Positions 1 through 9,060 are shown, counted from the first letter of the stretch. The stretch is DNA of 64,000 nt from Enterovibrio gelatinilyticus (GCF_028683095.1 NZ_JAJUBC010000005.1:1-64000); one strand, 5' to 3'. The notes: generated by a model not told the origin, from the sequence alone. Numbers and translations: made by a program.

Positions 1-6
1 AAAAAA

Positions 7-34
7 GCCTCTGCATTTCTGCAGAGGCTTTCGA
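7..34 (-). terminator. Rho-independent terminator of the tRNA-Pro array
   Basis: Read on the minus strand, a 9-bp GC-rich stem (GCCTCTGCA / TGCAGAGGC) with a 4-nt loop is followed by a run of T (the A run at 1-6). It lies just after the last tRNA-Pro and ends the array transcript. Confidence 0.85.
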
Positions 35-39
35 ATAAG

Positions 40-116
<77 letters not shown>

Positions 117-143
117 AGATTTTGCGTTTTTTTGAGATGCTCT

Positions 144-210
144 CAGAGGGTCACCCTCTGGTCCGCTATTCCCAAGATCCGGATGCGCTACCAAGCTGCG
201 CTATTCACCG
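144..210 (-). pseudogene. Degenerate tRNA-Pro (type 1)
   Basis: The 5' part matches intact tRNA-Pro through the acceptor 5' strand and D-arm. The anticodon arm is then replaced by a longer segment beginning CCGGATCTTGGG, and the T-arm and acceptor 3' strand are lost. A short hairpin, CAGAGGG-TGA-CCCTCTG, stands where the variable and T regions should be. It cannot form a normal acceptor stem or CCA end. It is nearly identical to the element at 508-574, which differs by one D-loop base. Confidence 0.8.
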
Positions 211-260
211 AACCGGTACAACACTTCCTGATTACTCAGAGGTGGCTGTCTACCTGAAAG

Positions 261-366
261 TGGTCGGTGAAGAGGGATTCGATGGGACTTGCCGTCAAGC
301 CCCCGACCCTCTGGTCCGCTTTTCATCAAAAGATGGATGCGCTACCAACCTGCACTATTCACACCG
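261..366 (-). pseudogene. Remodelled tRNA-Pro with two hairpin insertions (type 2)
   Basis: About 106 nt instead of 77. Both ends are tRNA-Pro-like, including an intact TTCACCGACCA 3' end, but the 5' acceptor strand carries two extra bases. The anticodon loop is replaced by a segment containing CATC-TTTT-GATG, with no recognisable anticodon. The T-arm holds an 18-nt insertion whose GGGGCTTG-ACGG-CAAGTCCC can form an 8-bp stem with one G-U pair. It is either a decaying gene or a structured non-tRNA RNA; nothing here decides between them. Confidence 0.75.
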
Positions 367-404
367 CTTACTGAATTAACAGAGGTGGATGTTTACCTAA
401 ATAG

Positions 405-481
<77 letters not shown>

Positions 482-507
482 AGATTTTGCGTTTTTTGAG
501 ATGCTCT

Positions 508-574
508 CAGAGGGTCACCCTCTGGTCCGCTATTCCCAAGATCCGGATGCGCTACTAAGCTGCGCTATTCACCG
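508..574 (-). pseudogene. Degenerate tRNA-Pro (type 1), second copy
   Basis: Same truncated design as 144-210: intact 5' acceptor strand and D-arm, altered anticodon region, no T-arm, and a terminal CAGAGGG/CCCTCTG hairpin. It differs by one base in the D-loop (AGCTTAGTAG instead of AGCTTGGTAG). The presence of two nearly unchanged copies means the degenerate unit was duplicated after it arose. Confidence 0.8.
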
Positions 575-626
575 AACCGGTACAACACTTCCTGATTACT
601 CAGAGGCGGCTGTTAACCAAAAATAG

Positions 627-703
<77 letters not shown>

Positions 704-739
704 ACAAGCCCGCTGCGCTGTGCGCTGCGGAGGTGGCTT

Positions 740-767
740 ATATTACTCATCCTCGCCGTAGACTCAA
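740..767 (-). promoter_or_regulatory. Predicted promoter of the tRNA-Pro array
   Basis: On the minus strand TTGAGT (767-762) and TAATAT (745-740) are separated by 16 nt. They are followed by a G+C-rich stretch (GCCACCTCCGC), typical of the discriminator of stringently controlled stable-RNA promoters. The predicted start is near 733. Confidence 0.6.
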
Positions 768-884
768 GTGTTTTATCACGTTTTTCATGAGTTACGGACT
801 GATCGCTTAAAGGATCACCAAATACGGATAAATTGCGACCTCAAACACAGTTGAATTATTACGTCGTTATAACACGCCGTTCAC

Positions 885-898
885 TTGATCTGGATCAT
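885..898 (+). promoter_or_regulatory. FNR-like site upstream of the DUF3149 gene
   Basis: TTGATCTGGATCAT matches the FNR consensus TTGAT-N4-ATCAA at 9 of 10 informative bases. A possible -10, TAGTAT, lies at 926-931, placing the site roughly where a class II activator would sit, about 45 bp from the start. This suggests anaerobic induction of the small membrane protein; it is prediction only. Confidence 0.5.
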
Positions 899-960
899 CG
901 ATGAATCATTCACCAGTTGGCAACCTAGTATTAACTTTCATAGACATAGGAATCACAAAA

Positions 961-1101
961 ATGGACTTCTGGTTAGACCTACTTTTCGGAAACGCAATTG
1001 GCCTCTCCTCAATGATCGTCATTTTTGTTGCTGTTGGCATGATCATGTTCATGGGTGGTTTCTTTGTATATAAAGCGCTTCAAGCACCAGGAACACAATA
1101 A
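961..1101 (+). CDS. DUF3149 family small membrane protein
   Basis: A 46-residue protein. The N-terminus (MDFWLDLLFGNAIGL) is the conserved signature of the DUF3149 family, and one hydrophobic helix spans about residues 16-40, so it should sit in the inner membrane. Function is unknown for the family. An AGGA stretch at 948-951 supports the ATG at 961. It is monocistronic: a strong terminator follows at 1128-1159 and an FNR-like site lies upstream at 885-898. Confidence 0.8.
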   Translation: MDFWLDLLFGNAIGLSSMIVIFVAVGMIMFMGGFFVYKALQAPGTQ

Positions 1102-1127
1102 GTTACCCTCTCATTTGAAGTTATTGT

Positions 1128-1159
1128 GCCAGAGCCTTCTACCTGCTCTGGCTTTTTTT
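1128..1159 (+). terminator. Rho-independent terminator after the DUF3149 gene
   Basis: GCCAGAGC-CTTCTACCT-GCTCTGGC followed by seven T. The 8-bp stem and long T-run make it a strong intrinsic terminator. Confidence 0.9.
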
Positions 1160-1280
1160 ATTTCTGCACGTCCCTTAGTTATCATTTTCCGCTATCAGGC
1201 TTTTCTCATTTTACGTTCTACGAGACCTAATCAAAATTTCCAATTATACTGCAGCCATGCTTCACCAATCCGTAACGGCT

Positions 1281-1865
1281 ATGAACGGTAATAATGAGTC
1301 CGATATTTTTCGGGAAATGATGGCTGATGTATCCCCTATCGATCACGATACGGTCGAAAGAACCAGCCACCCACACAAACCTTCTGATGCACAGTTGGCC
1401 CGTCAACTTGCAGCTCAGAAGCTGTCTGATGGTGACCCACAGTACCTATCCCTTGATTACGCTAAGATGCTCAAGCCCGATGATATCGTTGCTTATAAGC
1501 GAGCGGGTGTTCAAGACGGTGTATTCAGAAAGCTTCGACTGGGTAAATATGACATTCAAGCTCGACTAGATCTTCACAAATTCACGTTGAAAGATGCGCG
1601 AGAAGAAATCCTTAAGTTTCTAAAACAATGCCAGAGAATGGATATTCGCACTGTGATTATCGTGCATGGCAAAGGGGAACGCTCAACGCCTCAAGCGCAG
1701 ATGAAAAGCTATGTCTGCCAATGGCTTGAGCAAATTAGTGATGTGCAGTGTTTTCACTCTGCATTACGCCACCAAGGCGGAGCTGGTGCAGTTTACGCGT
1801 TAATCAAAAAGAGTCAGGAAAAGAAACTGGAGACACGCGAGCGCCATCTTCACCGCCGCGGTTAA
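1281..1865 (+). CDS. smrA: SmrA-type Smr-domain DNA endonuclease
   Basis: 194 residues, close to E. coli SmrA/YdaL (187), and similar along its whole length, including the N-terminal MNGNNESDIFREMMADV. The C-terminal Smr domain shows LDLHK (about 96-100), the HGKGE motif (129-133) and GGAG (166-169), the signatures of the MutS2-type small nuclease fold. An in-frame ATG at 1257 would add eight residues. I prefer 1281 because it aligns with E. coli and because a TATACT hexamer just upstream of 1257 looks like the -10. Smr proteins nick DNA or RNA in vitro; the cellular role of SmrA is poorly defined. Confidence 0.88.
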   Translation: MNGNNESDIFREMMADVSPIDHDTVERTSHPHKPSDAQLARQLAAQKLSDGDPQYLSLDYAKMLKPDDIVAYKRAGVQDGVFRKLRLGKYDIQARLDLHKFTLKDAREEILKFLKQCQRMDIRTVIIVHGKGERSTPQAQMKSYVCQWLEQISDVQCFHSALRHQGGAGAVYALIKKSQEKKLETRERHLHRRG

Positions 1866-1886
1866 TCGTTTCATATTCAAAGACAC

Positions 1887-1914
1887 AAAAAAGGAGCGAC
1901 TATCGCTCCTTTTC
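1887..1914. terminator. Bidirectional terminator between smrA and the LysE gene
   Basis: AAAAAAGGAGCGA-CTA-TCGCTCCTTTT: a 7-bp stem with A-run on the left and T-run on the right. It can end smrA (plus) and the convergent LysE operon (minus). Confidence 0.85.
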
Positions 1915-1973
1915 TATTTCCAATGACAACGCTATTTCAAATGACAGCGTCTCTCACTTAGAGCGAGTATGGC

Positions 1974-2588
1974 TTACATCGTTATGATGACTCGAGCTGC
2001 CAAGCCCAACAAAACCAATCCGCACAGCCTATCGATCAATAATGCATTTTTCTTAAGCTTTTCTAACATGTGGCTCGACGAAAGTACCAGAGCCACTACC
2101 GTGTACCATAAGCCATCAATCAGAAACGGCGTAGCCACGATAACAGAACGACTGAACGTGTCAGTCCCTATTGCGACAAACTGGCTAAACAATGCGAGAA
2201 AAAACAGCGCGAGTTTTGGATTGAGTACCGAGATCATTGCTCCGTCCCTTGCGGCTTCAAGCAATGTTGTTTTCTCTCCTTTTTCCAATTTGGCAGCAAC
2301 CCCTCCCTTCGCTCGCAACGACTTGATTCCAAGCCATGCCAGATACGCGGCACCCGCATAGGTAATAAAAGAAAATAAGGTAGGAGATTCTTTGAGAACA
2401 ACCGCAAGACCAAGCAAAGTCAGCACCGCATAGAAACCAACGCCCAACGCATGTGCCCATGCTGCCACAATACCGTGTAAACGCCCGCCGGCAAGACTGT
2501 GCCTAACCATAACGACCAAGCTAGGCCCTGGCGACATGGCGCCTAGCATGCATACCAACACTAGGCTCAACCAAACGGAAATACTCAC
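1974..2588 (-). CDS. LysE/RhtB family amino-acid exporter
   Basis: 204 residues with about six hydrophobic segments. The N-terminal GAMSPGPSLVVMV is the LysE/RhtB hallmark that follows the first helix. Such proteins export amino acids or homoserine lactone-type solutes across the inner membrane; the substrate cannot be read from sequence. It is the last gene of a three-gene minus-strand operon: its ATG overlaps the stop of the DUF1311 gene by 4 bp (2585-2588). Confidence 0.9.
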   Translation of the reverse strand: MSISVWLSLVLVCMLGAMSPGPSLVVMVRHSLAGGRLHGIVAAWAHALGVGFYAVLTLLGLAVVLKESPTLFSFITYAGAAYLAWLGIKSLRAKGGVAAKLEKGEKTTLLEAARDGAMISVLNPKLALFFLALFSQFVAIGTDTFSRSVIVATPFLIDGLWYTVVALVLSSSHMLEKLKKNALLIDRLCGLVLLGLAARVIITM

Positions 2589-3007
2589 TTTGCCTTCTCC
2601 TTAACACCCATTACGTGGTTCAACCTTTCGATTTGCTCTTGCGTCAATTCAATCATGCAACTGAGATAGCCTTGACCACTACCTGAGCCTGATGCATAGC
2701 TGGCTTCCACCATTTTACATTGCGCCTCTCGCCATACATTAAAGTGAGTCATCATGAATCCCGCGGCTTTAGCTGCACTTGATGCTGACGACATTTCATC
2801 TAATTTGGTGAGGTGTGCATTCAATGAAGCGACAGTTTTATCTAATTTCTTTTCAGCCAGTTGCCAGTGATTATCAAGACATGCGGTGACTTGGACATGA
2901 TGCTCACTGGTTTTATAACACGTCATGATAACGGAATCAGGTTGCTGTGCCGTGGAAGAGAAAGGTAAACACGCCAACATGAATGCAGGTAGCCTTTTAA
3001 GCATCAT
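2585..3007 (-). CDS. DUF1311/LprI-like secreted protein
   Basis: 140 residues with an N-terminal signal peptide (hydrophobic core about 6-20, cleavage likely after STA). Four cysteines (about 30, 43, 97 and 117) and the pattern W-REAQC...GSG...C..LT fit the DUF1311 family, which includes the lysozyme-inhibitor-like LprI. It is predicted to be periplasmic with two disulfides. It overlaps ybaK upstream and the LysE gene downstream by 4 bp each, so the three are translationally coupled. Confidence 0.72.
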   Translation of the reverse strand: MMLKRLPAFMLACLPFSSTAQQPDSVIMTCYKTSEHHVQVTACLDNHWQLAEKKLDKTVASLNAHLTKLDEMSSASSAAKAAGFMMTHFNVWREAQCKMVEASYASGSGSGQGYLSCMIELTQEQIERLNHVMGVKEKAK

Positions 3008-3486
3008 TTCCCCTCTTTTCCGATATCCGCCATTTTACCTTGTGTTAGCACCAACAAGTTAGACGGTGATAATTCAATTTCTAGCCCGCGCCGACCCGCA
3101 CTTACATAGATCGTATCGAATTGCTGTGCGCTGGTATCGAGTAGCGTTGGAAGCCTTTTTTTCTGTCCTAGTGGACTGATACCGCCCACAACATAACCCG
3201 TGGTTTTTTCAGCTATCTCTGGGTTGGCCATCTCTGCTTTTTTCGCTCCCGCCGCTTTCGCTGCCGCTTTGAGGTCTAACTGACCCGCAACTGGAACAAT
3301 GGCAACACCTAATTTCTTGGGATCACCATTCATGGAAAATAGCAAAGTTTTGAACACGCGCGCAGGGTCCTGCCCTAGTACAGACGCCGCTTCAAGACCA
3401 AAGTGCGTGTTGCTTGGATCATGCTCATAACTATGAACATGAAAGGGAATACCTGATTTTTCTGCAAGGGTGATAGCCGGTGTCAT
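3004..3486 (-). CDS. ybaK: YbaK, Cys-tRNA(Pro) deacylase
   Basis: 160 residues and collinear with E. coli YbaK (159): MTPAITLAEKSGI at the start, AGQLDLKAAAKAAGAKK in the middle and GGISPLGQKKRLPT with the conserved substrate-pocket residues. YbaK acts in trans with prolyl-tRNA synthetase to hydrolyse cysteine mis-attached to tRNA-Pro. I chose the ATG at 3486, preceded by GAGAGA, rather than the one 14 codons upstream, because it matches the family start. It heads the operon with the DUF1311 and LysE genes, and lies 2.3 kb from the tRNA-Pro array. Confidence 0.93.
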   Translation of the reverse strand: MTPAITLAEKSGIPFHVHSYEHDPSNTHFGLEAASVLGQDPARVFKTLLFSMNGDPKKLGVAIVPVAGQLDLKAAAKAAGAKKAEMANPEIAEKTTGYVVGGISPLGQKKRLPTLLDTSAQQFDTIYVSAGRRGLEIELSPSNLLVLTQGKMADIGKEGK

Positions 3487-3571
3487 ATCTATTTCTCTCA
3501 AGCATGGCGAAGCAAAGCCATATGGCATGCATACGGCAACAGCCTTATCAATATCGTATCGATAATGACAT

Positions 3572-3602
3572 AAAAAAAGGCACTGTCACCAGTGCCTTTT
3601 TT
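3572..3602. terminator. Terminator downstream of ushA
   Basis: AAAAAAAGGCACTG-TCAC-CAGTGCCTTTTTT: a 9-bp stem with A and T runs on the two sides. It ends ushA on the minus strand and could also stop plus-strand read-through. Confidence 0.85.
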
Positions 3603-3652
3603 GCGAGAGCGTGATAGCAAGAGCGATTGCACTCACTTCAACTCACCTGCGT

Positions 3653-5329
3653 TTATTTGTAAACAATCTCATCGTTTGGTTCATATTTGTTCACATCAAT
3701 CGGTGAGTTTTTCTCTAGGAAGTCTTTGAGGACTTCTGCATCAACAAAACCGGTATTGACGTTACCTGGGTGACCCACAATTTTAGGGTAACCATCACCG
3801 CCTGCTGCGTTATAGCTTGGGACTGTAAAGCGATACACTTTATTTGGATCTAGCGGCTCACCATTGATGACAACGTCGCTCACGCCTTCAGGCGAGACCG
3901 TCATCGCGATGCCATAAAACTGCGCATAGGCACCTGAATCTACTGGCTTAGTCGCCACCACATTCAAGTAATCAAGCACTTCTGCACCGCTCATGTCAGT
4001 GTAAGTCAGCATGTTTGCGAACGGCTGAACAGTAAGAACATCTTTGTACGTTACATCACCTGCTTCGATCGAATCACGTACACCACCAGAGTTCATCACG
4101 GAGAAATCCGCCTTCGCACGCTCTTTATGCGCGGCAGCAATCATGCGACCAAGATTGGTTTGTTGGAAACGAACCACGTTACGATCACCTTCCAACTTAC
4201 CGTTAGTTTCTGCAATCTTAACGCTCAGTTTGTCTTGGCCTTTGTCCTGGTAAGGTTTCAAGAAGTCATATATCTCTTTATCTTTTGGAATTTCACTCTG
4301 GATAAAGACACGCTTCTTCTCACCATTAACTTTAATTTTCTTCTTCAAGTTAACAGGAATTAAATCATAAGAAACCAGGTTCAACTCGCCATTACGGAAT
4401 TCAAAATCTGCCTTACCGACGTATTTACCCCACTCATGGGCTTGAACAATCCAAGTACCGTTTTGGCTATCCGGCTTACACTCGTCGCCCGGCTTGAACG
4501 ACTTGTTGTACATGTTTGGACCTTCCATGCACACTGGCTCTTGTGAGTGACCACCCACAATCATGTCCAGTGAGCCGCTATCTAGGTAGCGTGCTAATGC
4601 AACATCACCCGGCGCGTTGATACCACGCTTACCATCTTCGTAGTGACCCATGTGAGTCGTTGCGATGATGATGTCTGGCTTTTCAGTCGCTTCAAGTTCT
4701 GCAATCAGCTTTTTAGCTTCGGCTTTCGGGTCACGAAAATCCAATTCACCGATAAACTCCGGATTACCGATTTTCGACGTGTCTTCTGTTGTCAAACCGA
4801 TAACCGCAATGCGCAGGCCATTCTTTTCGAAAATCTCGTAAGCTTGGTATTTACGCTTGCCTGTCGCCTTGTCGTATATGTTCGCCGACAGCATAGGGAA
4901 ATCAGCCCATTGCATTTGCTTTTCTAGCACGTCTAACGAATTATCAAATTCGTGGTTACCCAGAGCCATTGCGTCATAACCAATCATGGTCATGCCTTTG
5001 AAATCCGGTTCCGCATCAAGCAAGTCTGACTCTGGAACACCAGTATTGATATCACCACCGGAAAGAAGAAGCACAGATGAACCTTGAGCTTCTGCTTCAG
5101 TACGCAGGTTATCAATCAGGGTTTTACGTGCAGCCATGCCATATTCGCCATGGCGGCTGTGCCAGAAACGACCGTGGTTGTCGTTGGTGTGAAGAATGGT
5201 GACGTTATAGGTGGTATCTGGTTGCCAACCCGGCACAACTTCCGTTGTTTCTGTGGTGGTTGAACAGCCAGCCAGAGAGGCCAGCAGTGCAGCGCTAATC
5301 GCTGCCTTGAGAGAAAGGCGATCCTTCAT
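3653..5329 (-). CDS. ushA: UshA/NutA-type 5'-nucleotidase lipoprotein
   Basis: 558 residues. The signal peptide ends in the lipobox LAGC (about 19-22), so the enzyme is lipid-anchored, as in the vibrio NutA form rather than the soluble periplasmic E. coli UshA. The metallophosphoesterase domain shows HTNDNHGRF, GGDINTG, GNHEFD, TTHMGH and GGHSQ (metal ligands). The C-terminal 5'-nucleotidase domain contains NSGGVRDSI and the substrate-stacking region YNAAGGDGYP. It dephosphorylates extracellular nucleotides and UDP-sugars for uptake as nucleosides. It stands alone, with its terminator at 3572-3602. Confidence 0.93.
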   Translation of the reverse strand: MKDRLSLKAAISAALLASLAGCSTTTETTEVVPGWQPDTTYNVTILHTNDNHGRFWHSRHGEYGMAARKTLIDNLRTEAEAQGSSVLLLSGGDINTGVPESDLLDAEPDFKGMTMIGYDAMALGNHEFDNSLDVLEKQMQWADFPMLSANIYDKATGKRKYQAYEIFEKNGLRIAVIGLTTEDTSKIGNPEFIGELDFRDPKAEAKKLIAELEATEKPDIIIATTHMGHYEDGKRGINAPGDVALARYLDSGSLDMIVGGHSQEPVCMEGPNMYNKSFKPGDECKPDSQNGTWIVQAHEWGKYVGKADFEFRNGELNLVSYDLIPVNLKKKIKVNGEKKRVFIQSEIPKDKEIYDFLKPYQDKGQDKLSVKIAETNGKLEGDRNVVRFQQTNLGRMIAAAHKERAKADFSVMNSGGVRDSIEAGDVTYKDVLTVQPFANMLTYTDMSGAEVLDYLNVVATKPVDSGAYAQFYGIAMTVSPEGVSDVVINGEPLDPNKVYRFTVPSYNAAGGDGYPKIVGHPGNVNTGFVDAEVLKDFLEKNSPIDVNKYEPNDEIVYK

Positions 5330-5484
5330 GGGTGTTACCTATATTTGTTGTGAGCGAAGAAGTTGGCGCTAAGTCCAGCTTCTGTGATGATTGAAATAGA
5401 CTTTTTTCATCTTCACGAAACAGTCTAAATATATCCGCTCACCATCACATTCTTCTTTCAACAAACTGCCGCCCAGATCACTGA

Positions 5485-5530
5485 AAAACACCCCATTGGT
5501 AGACATCATGCGTCGACAATAGGGTGTTTT
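5485..5530 (-). terminator. Long hairpin terminator after the NhaC-type gene
   Basis: AAAACACCC / GGGTGTTTT flank an imperfect inner stem (ATTG..GAC against GTC..CAAT), making a roughly 44-nt hairpin. On the minus strand it ends in five T. It starts within 7 nt of the antiporter stop codon. Confidence 0.7.
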
Positions 5531-5536
5531 AGGTGG

Positions 5537-6892
5537 TTATTTAACCGTATGCTGGCCCTGTGATCTAGCAATCGCAAACGCTGCGGCGATAGCGAGAAGG
5601 AAGCAGTAATAGGATTGACCAACAACAGACAATGGTGACAATTCAAAAATTGACCCCAACAGCAATGCCTGTGCGCCGTAAGGAAGAACACCTTGAATAA
5701 CGCAGGAGAAAATATCTAGCAAGCTCGCACTTCGTTTTGGGGCAACGTCATGCTGAGTGGATAGCTCTTTCGCCACACCGCCCGCCACAATGATAGCGAC
5801 TGTGTTGTTTGCCGTACAAAGGTTGGTCAAACTGACAAGCAACGCAATGCCCGCTTCACTCGCGCGCGGAGACCCTTTCTCTGCTGCTTTGTCAGCACTA
5901 GACATGATCAATTTGCTCAACTTTTCGGTGACAAATGCAAGGCCGCCCTGCTGACGCATCAACTCTGCCAAGCCACCAATGAGCAATGACAACAGGAAGA
6001 TTTCCTGCATATTCCCAAAGCCTGCGTAAATATCTTGGCTAAAGACCATCACGCTATAACCTTCAGTTTGTGCTAGACCCACAACACCTGCGAACACTAT
6101 GCCAATCGTCAGCACCACGAACACATTGATGCCATACACCGCCAATACCAATATTGTCAGGTAAGGCAATACCGCCAGCCAATCAATGCTGCCCGACACG
6201 GGAGCTTGAGTCACTTCATTGGCAAAGAAGAAGATAACCAATGCCACCATTGCTGCGGGAACGGCAATTTTTACGTTCTCTCGGAACTTATCTTTCATCT
6301 GACATCCTTGCGAGCGCGTAGCTGCAATGGTGGTATCAGAAATGATAGAAAGGTTGTCGCCAAACATTGCGCCACTGAGCACAACACCTGCCATTAATGC
6401 GGTATCGATACCTGTGCTATCAGCAATACCGAGTGCAACAGGTGCTACTGCGGCGATGGTGCCCATCGACGTGCCCATTGATGTTGCAATAAATGCAGAG
6501 ATCAAGAATAAGCCCGGTAAGATGAAGCTAGAAGGGAGTACAGCCAAGCCTAGGTTAACCGTTGCATCCACCCCGCCCGTCGCTTTGGCGACGGCCGAGA
6601 AAGCACCGGCCAACAGGTAGATCAAACACATTGCCGTGATGTCACGGTGTGATACACCCTCAATGAACTGGCCAATTGCAGTGTTTAACTTATCTTTGCT
6701 CATCAATACCGCCAGCATGATTGCAGGCAACACTGCAATTGGTGCTGGAAGTTGATAAAAAGCGAACTCGATATTTTGAGTGGAAAAGTAAACGCCAGTG
6801 CCGATAAACAGGCTCAAGAAAAGCCCTAATGGCAACAGTGCCAACGCTGAAGGGGTAATGTCTGATTGCTTCTGTGTCATGTCAGGTTGCAT
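5537..6892 (-). CDS. NhaC-family Na+/H+ antiporter
   Basis: 451 residues and highly hydrophobic, about 11-12 membrane segments. The NhaC/ArsB-like signatures are TSMGTSMGTIAAVAPVA and GDNLSIISDTTIAATRSQG. It probably exchanges Na+ for H+ at the inner membrane, complementing the Na+-pumping NQR at the right end of the window; the true substrate could also be an organic anion, as in related carriers. The start is uncertain between ATG 6892 and ATG 6880, neither with a good Shine-Dalgarno. The longer in-frame extension to 6973 is not hydrophobic or conserved-looking. Confidence 0.82.
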   Translation of the reverse strand: MQPDMTQKQSDITPSALALLPLGLFLSLFIGTGVYFSTQNIEFAFYQLPAPIAVLPAIMLAVLMSKDKLNTAIGQFIEGVSHRDITAMCLIYLLAGAFSAVAKATGGVDATVNLGLAVLPSSFILPGLFLISAFIATSMGTSMGTIAAVAPVALGIADSTGIDTALMAGVVLSGAMFGDNLSIISDTTIAATRSQGCQMKDKFRENVKIAVPAAMVALVIFFFANEVTQAPVSGSIDWLAVLPYLTILVLAVYGINVFVVLTIGIVFAGVVGLAQTEGYSVMVFSQDIYAGFGNMQEIFLLSLLIGGLAELMRQQGGLAFVTEKLSKLIMSSADKAAEKGSPRASEAGIALLVSLTNLCTANNTVAIIVAGGVAKELSTQHDVAPKRSASLLDIFSCVIQGVLPYGAQALLLGSIFELSPLSVVGQSYYCFLLAIAAAFAIARSQGQHTVK

Positions 6893-7071
6893 ATTTTTTG
6901 TGAAGTTGAACGCAGAGTAAAAGGAAACGTTCACCCCGTCAACAAATAGACGTCTAAACGTCCAAGAAACCAAATTTTCTTTTCAACCTCTCAGTACATC
7001 TTTGATCTTGTCATCGGTATCGACAACGATTCATCTTTCCTTGAAACAAAATCAAATAATCATTTCTTTCA

Positions 7072-7094
7072 ACTAAAGCATCGTTTGCTTTAGT
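7072..7094. promoter_or_regulatory. Perfect 9-bp inverted repeat between divergent genes
   Basis: ACTAAAGCA-TCGTT-TGCTTTAGT lies between the antiporter gene (minus) and the chemoreceptor gene (plus). There is no T-run, so it is not a terminator. It may be an operator or an mRNA leader hairpin; I cannot assign a regulator. Confidence 0.4.
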
Positions 7095-7185
7095 CGATAC
7101 AGTACTCCATACCGACAATAAGAAGATTGAATGGCCATTTGCCAATCACTTGATTTCCCAATCGCGCTGCAAGGAACACAATGGA

Positions 7186-9060
7186 ATGACACTTACACTC
7201 AAACAAAAACTCACAGGCACTTGCCTCATAGCCGTGGTGGCGATGGCAACCGTTTTAACATTCTTGGCAGGTAATCAACTGTCTACACAAACTCAGCAAG
7301 GCTTGGAGTATCGTGTAGAGAGTCTATCGGAAGTGGCAAAAGTTGGGCTTTCTGACTGGCTCGATGCGCACGCAACAGCTATGCAGGGCTATGTTCAAAC
7401 CATGCCGCATAGTAACGAAGTCAACGCGTTAGAAATGCTGCAAATCTCCGGCAAGTTTGCCATGACCTTCTACGCAAAAACCGATGGCACACTGGCGCTG
7501 TCAAACGGACAAAGCGTTGATATTGATCCTCGCCAACGCCCTTGGTTTGTTAAAGCCATCAAAGAAAACAAAACCATCAGCACCGAACCCTACCGCGATG
7601 CACTCACTGGCGAAACCATGGTGACAATTGCGATGCCTACCTATCTTAATGGCGAGCTTGATGGTGTGCTAGGCGGAGACATTAGCCTTCGCAAGGTCGT
7701 CAACGACGTATCTCAATTCCATTTCGGCAAAAATGCATTTGGCATGTTGTTTAGTGAAAAAGGGGCACTAATTGCACACAAGAACCCATCGCTAAACGGA
7801 CAACCTATTACGCAATACAATTCTGCTTTGACCCTTCCTGTTATACGCCAAGCTGCTCAAGATAGTGCCCTCGTTTTATCTTCACTCAATGGCAGCGAAA
7901 AAGCCTACTTCTTTACTCAATTACCCTCGGCTAAGTGGTTCATTGGTATTGAGTTGGATATGGATACTGAATTGGCCGTTCATGATAGTGCCGTAACAAC
8001 GCTTATCATGACAAGCGTTGCTGTTGCATTGGTGGTGCTCGCATTGTCGGTGTGGCTGGTGAATGTTTTGTTCCGCGACCTGAGCCGAGTGGCTGACGCT
8101 ATGGCTGAAATTGCAAGTGGTGATGCTGATTTAACACAACGCTTAACACCGCACAGTAACGATGAGGTCGGCCAACTTGCCCACAACTTCAATACCTTTG
8201 TCGCCAACATGCACAACATGGTTTCTCAGCTAAAAAGTGTCGGGGAGGCATTGTCAGAGCAAGCTAATCACGCTGCCGACCAAGCGAGTGTCCGCAGCGC
8301 TCGAATTCGCACCCAACAAGATGAAATCAACATGGTCGCCACGGCAATCAACCAGATGGCGGCAGCAACACAAGAAATCGCAGGTAGCGCTGAAAATACG
8401 GCCAAGCTTTCGCAAGATGCTGTTGGTTCGTCAGAGTCTGGCGCTTCTCAAGTGGAGCAGAGCCAACAATCTATCGGCAATTTGTCCGTCGAAGTAGAGT
8501 CTGCGACATCGGTCATTGCTGAGCTTCAATCTCACACGCAAAGTATCAACTCTATCTTGTCGACCATTCAAGACATTGCAGAGCAAACCAACTTGCTGGC
8601 ATTGAATGCCGCCATTGAAGCGGCACGAGCCGGTGAGCAAGGCCGCGGTTTTGCTGTTGTCGCTGATGAAGTGCGCGTACTAAGCCAACGCACACATGAT
8701 TCAACCCGTGAGATTCAATCCACCATTGAAACGCTACAAAACACCACGCGTTCAGCGGTCACTATCATGGAAGGAAGCCGTCACCTTGCTACGACCAGCG
8801 TGGAAGACGCTAACAGTGCAACGAATAGCCTGTCGCAAATCACTGCGTCCGTATCTACCATCAGTGACATGGCGACACAAATCGCATCCGCTGCAGAAGA
8901 ACAGTCGCTGGTCACCATTGAAATTACGCGTAACACCGAGGCGGTACGCTCTGCTTCTGATGAATTGGCACACGAAGCCAACGACGCGTCGCAGCAAGCC
9001 AGCGAACTTTCACACCTTTCTCAACAACTCAACACGGAAATCTCTCGCTTCCAATTGTAA
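7186..9060 (+). CDS. Methyl-accepting chemotaxis protein (dCache-HAMP-MA)
   Basis: 624 residues. Membrane helix about 12-33; periplasmic double-Cache domain about 40-270 ([15 protein letters not shown] and GGDISL are Cache signatures); second helix about 268-292; HAMP about 293-345; cytoplasmic signalling domain about 370-624 with the conserved hairpin tip [19 protein letters not shown]. It senses a small ligand, often an amino or organic acid for this fold, and signals to CheA. There is no C-terminal NWETF-like CheR tether. The ATG at 7186 follows AAGGAA by 9 nt; an in-frame TTG at 7150 is less likely. Confidence 0.92.
   Translation: MTLTLKQKLTGTCLIAVVAMATVLTFLAGNQLSTQTQQGLEYRVESLSEVAKVGLSDWLDAHATAMQGYVQTMPHSNEVNALEMLQISGKFAMTFYAKTDGTLALSNGQSVDIDPRQRPWFVKAIKENKTISTEPYRDALTGETMVTIAMPTYLNGELDGVLGGDISLRKVVNDVSQFHFGKNAFGMLFSEKGALIAHKNPSLNGQPITQYNSALTLPVIRQAAQDSALVLSSLNGSEKAYFFTQLPSAKWFIGIELDMDTELAVHDSAVTTLIMTSVAVALVVLALSVWLVNVLFRDLSRVADAMAEIASGDADLTQRLTPHSNDEVGQLAHNFNTFVANMHNMVSQLKSVGEALSEQANHAADQASVRSARIRTQQDEINMVATAINQMAAATQEIAGSAENTAKLSQDAVGSSESGASQVEQSQQSIGNLSVEVESATSVIAELQSHTQSINSILSTIQDIAEQTNLLALNAAIEAARAGEQGRGFAVVADEVRVLSQRTHDSTREIQSTIETLQNTTRSAVTIMEGSRHLATTSVEDANSATNSLSQITASVSTISDMATQIASAAEEQSLVTIEITRNTEAVRSASDELAHEANDASQQASELSHLSQQLNTEISRFQL

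Noticed and set aside
5485-5530. attC-like recombination site
   Set aside because: Long hairpin but no R/L box motifs or integrase nearby; position right after the antiporter stop and the T-run fit a terminator.
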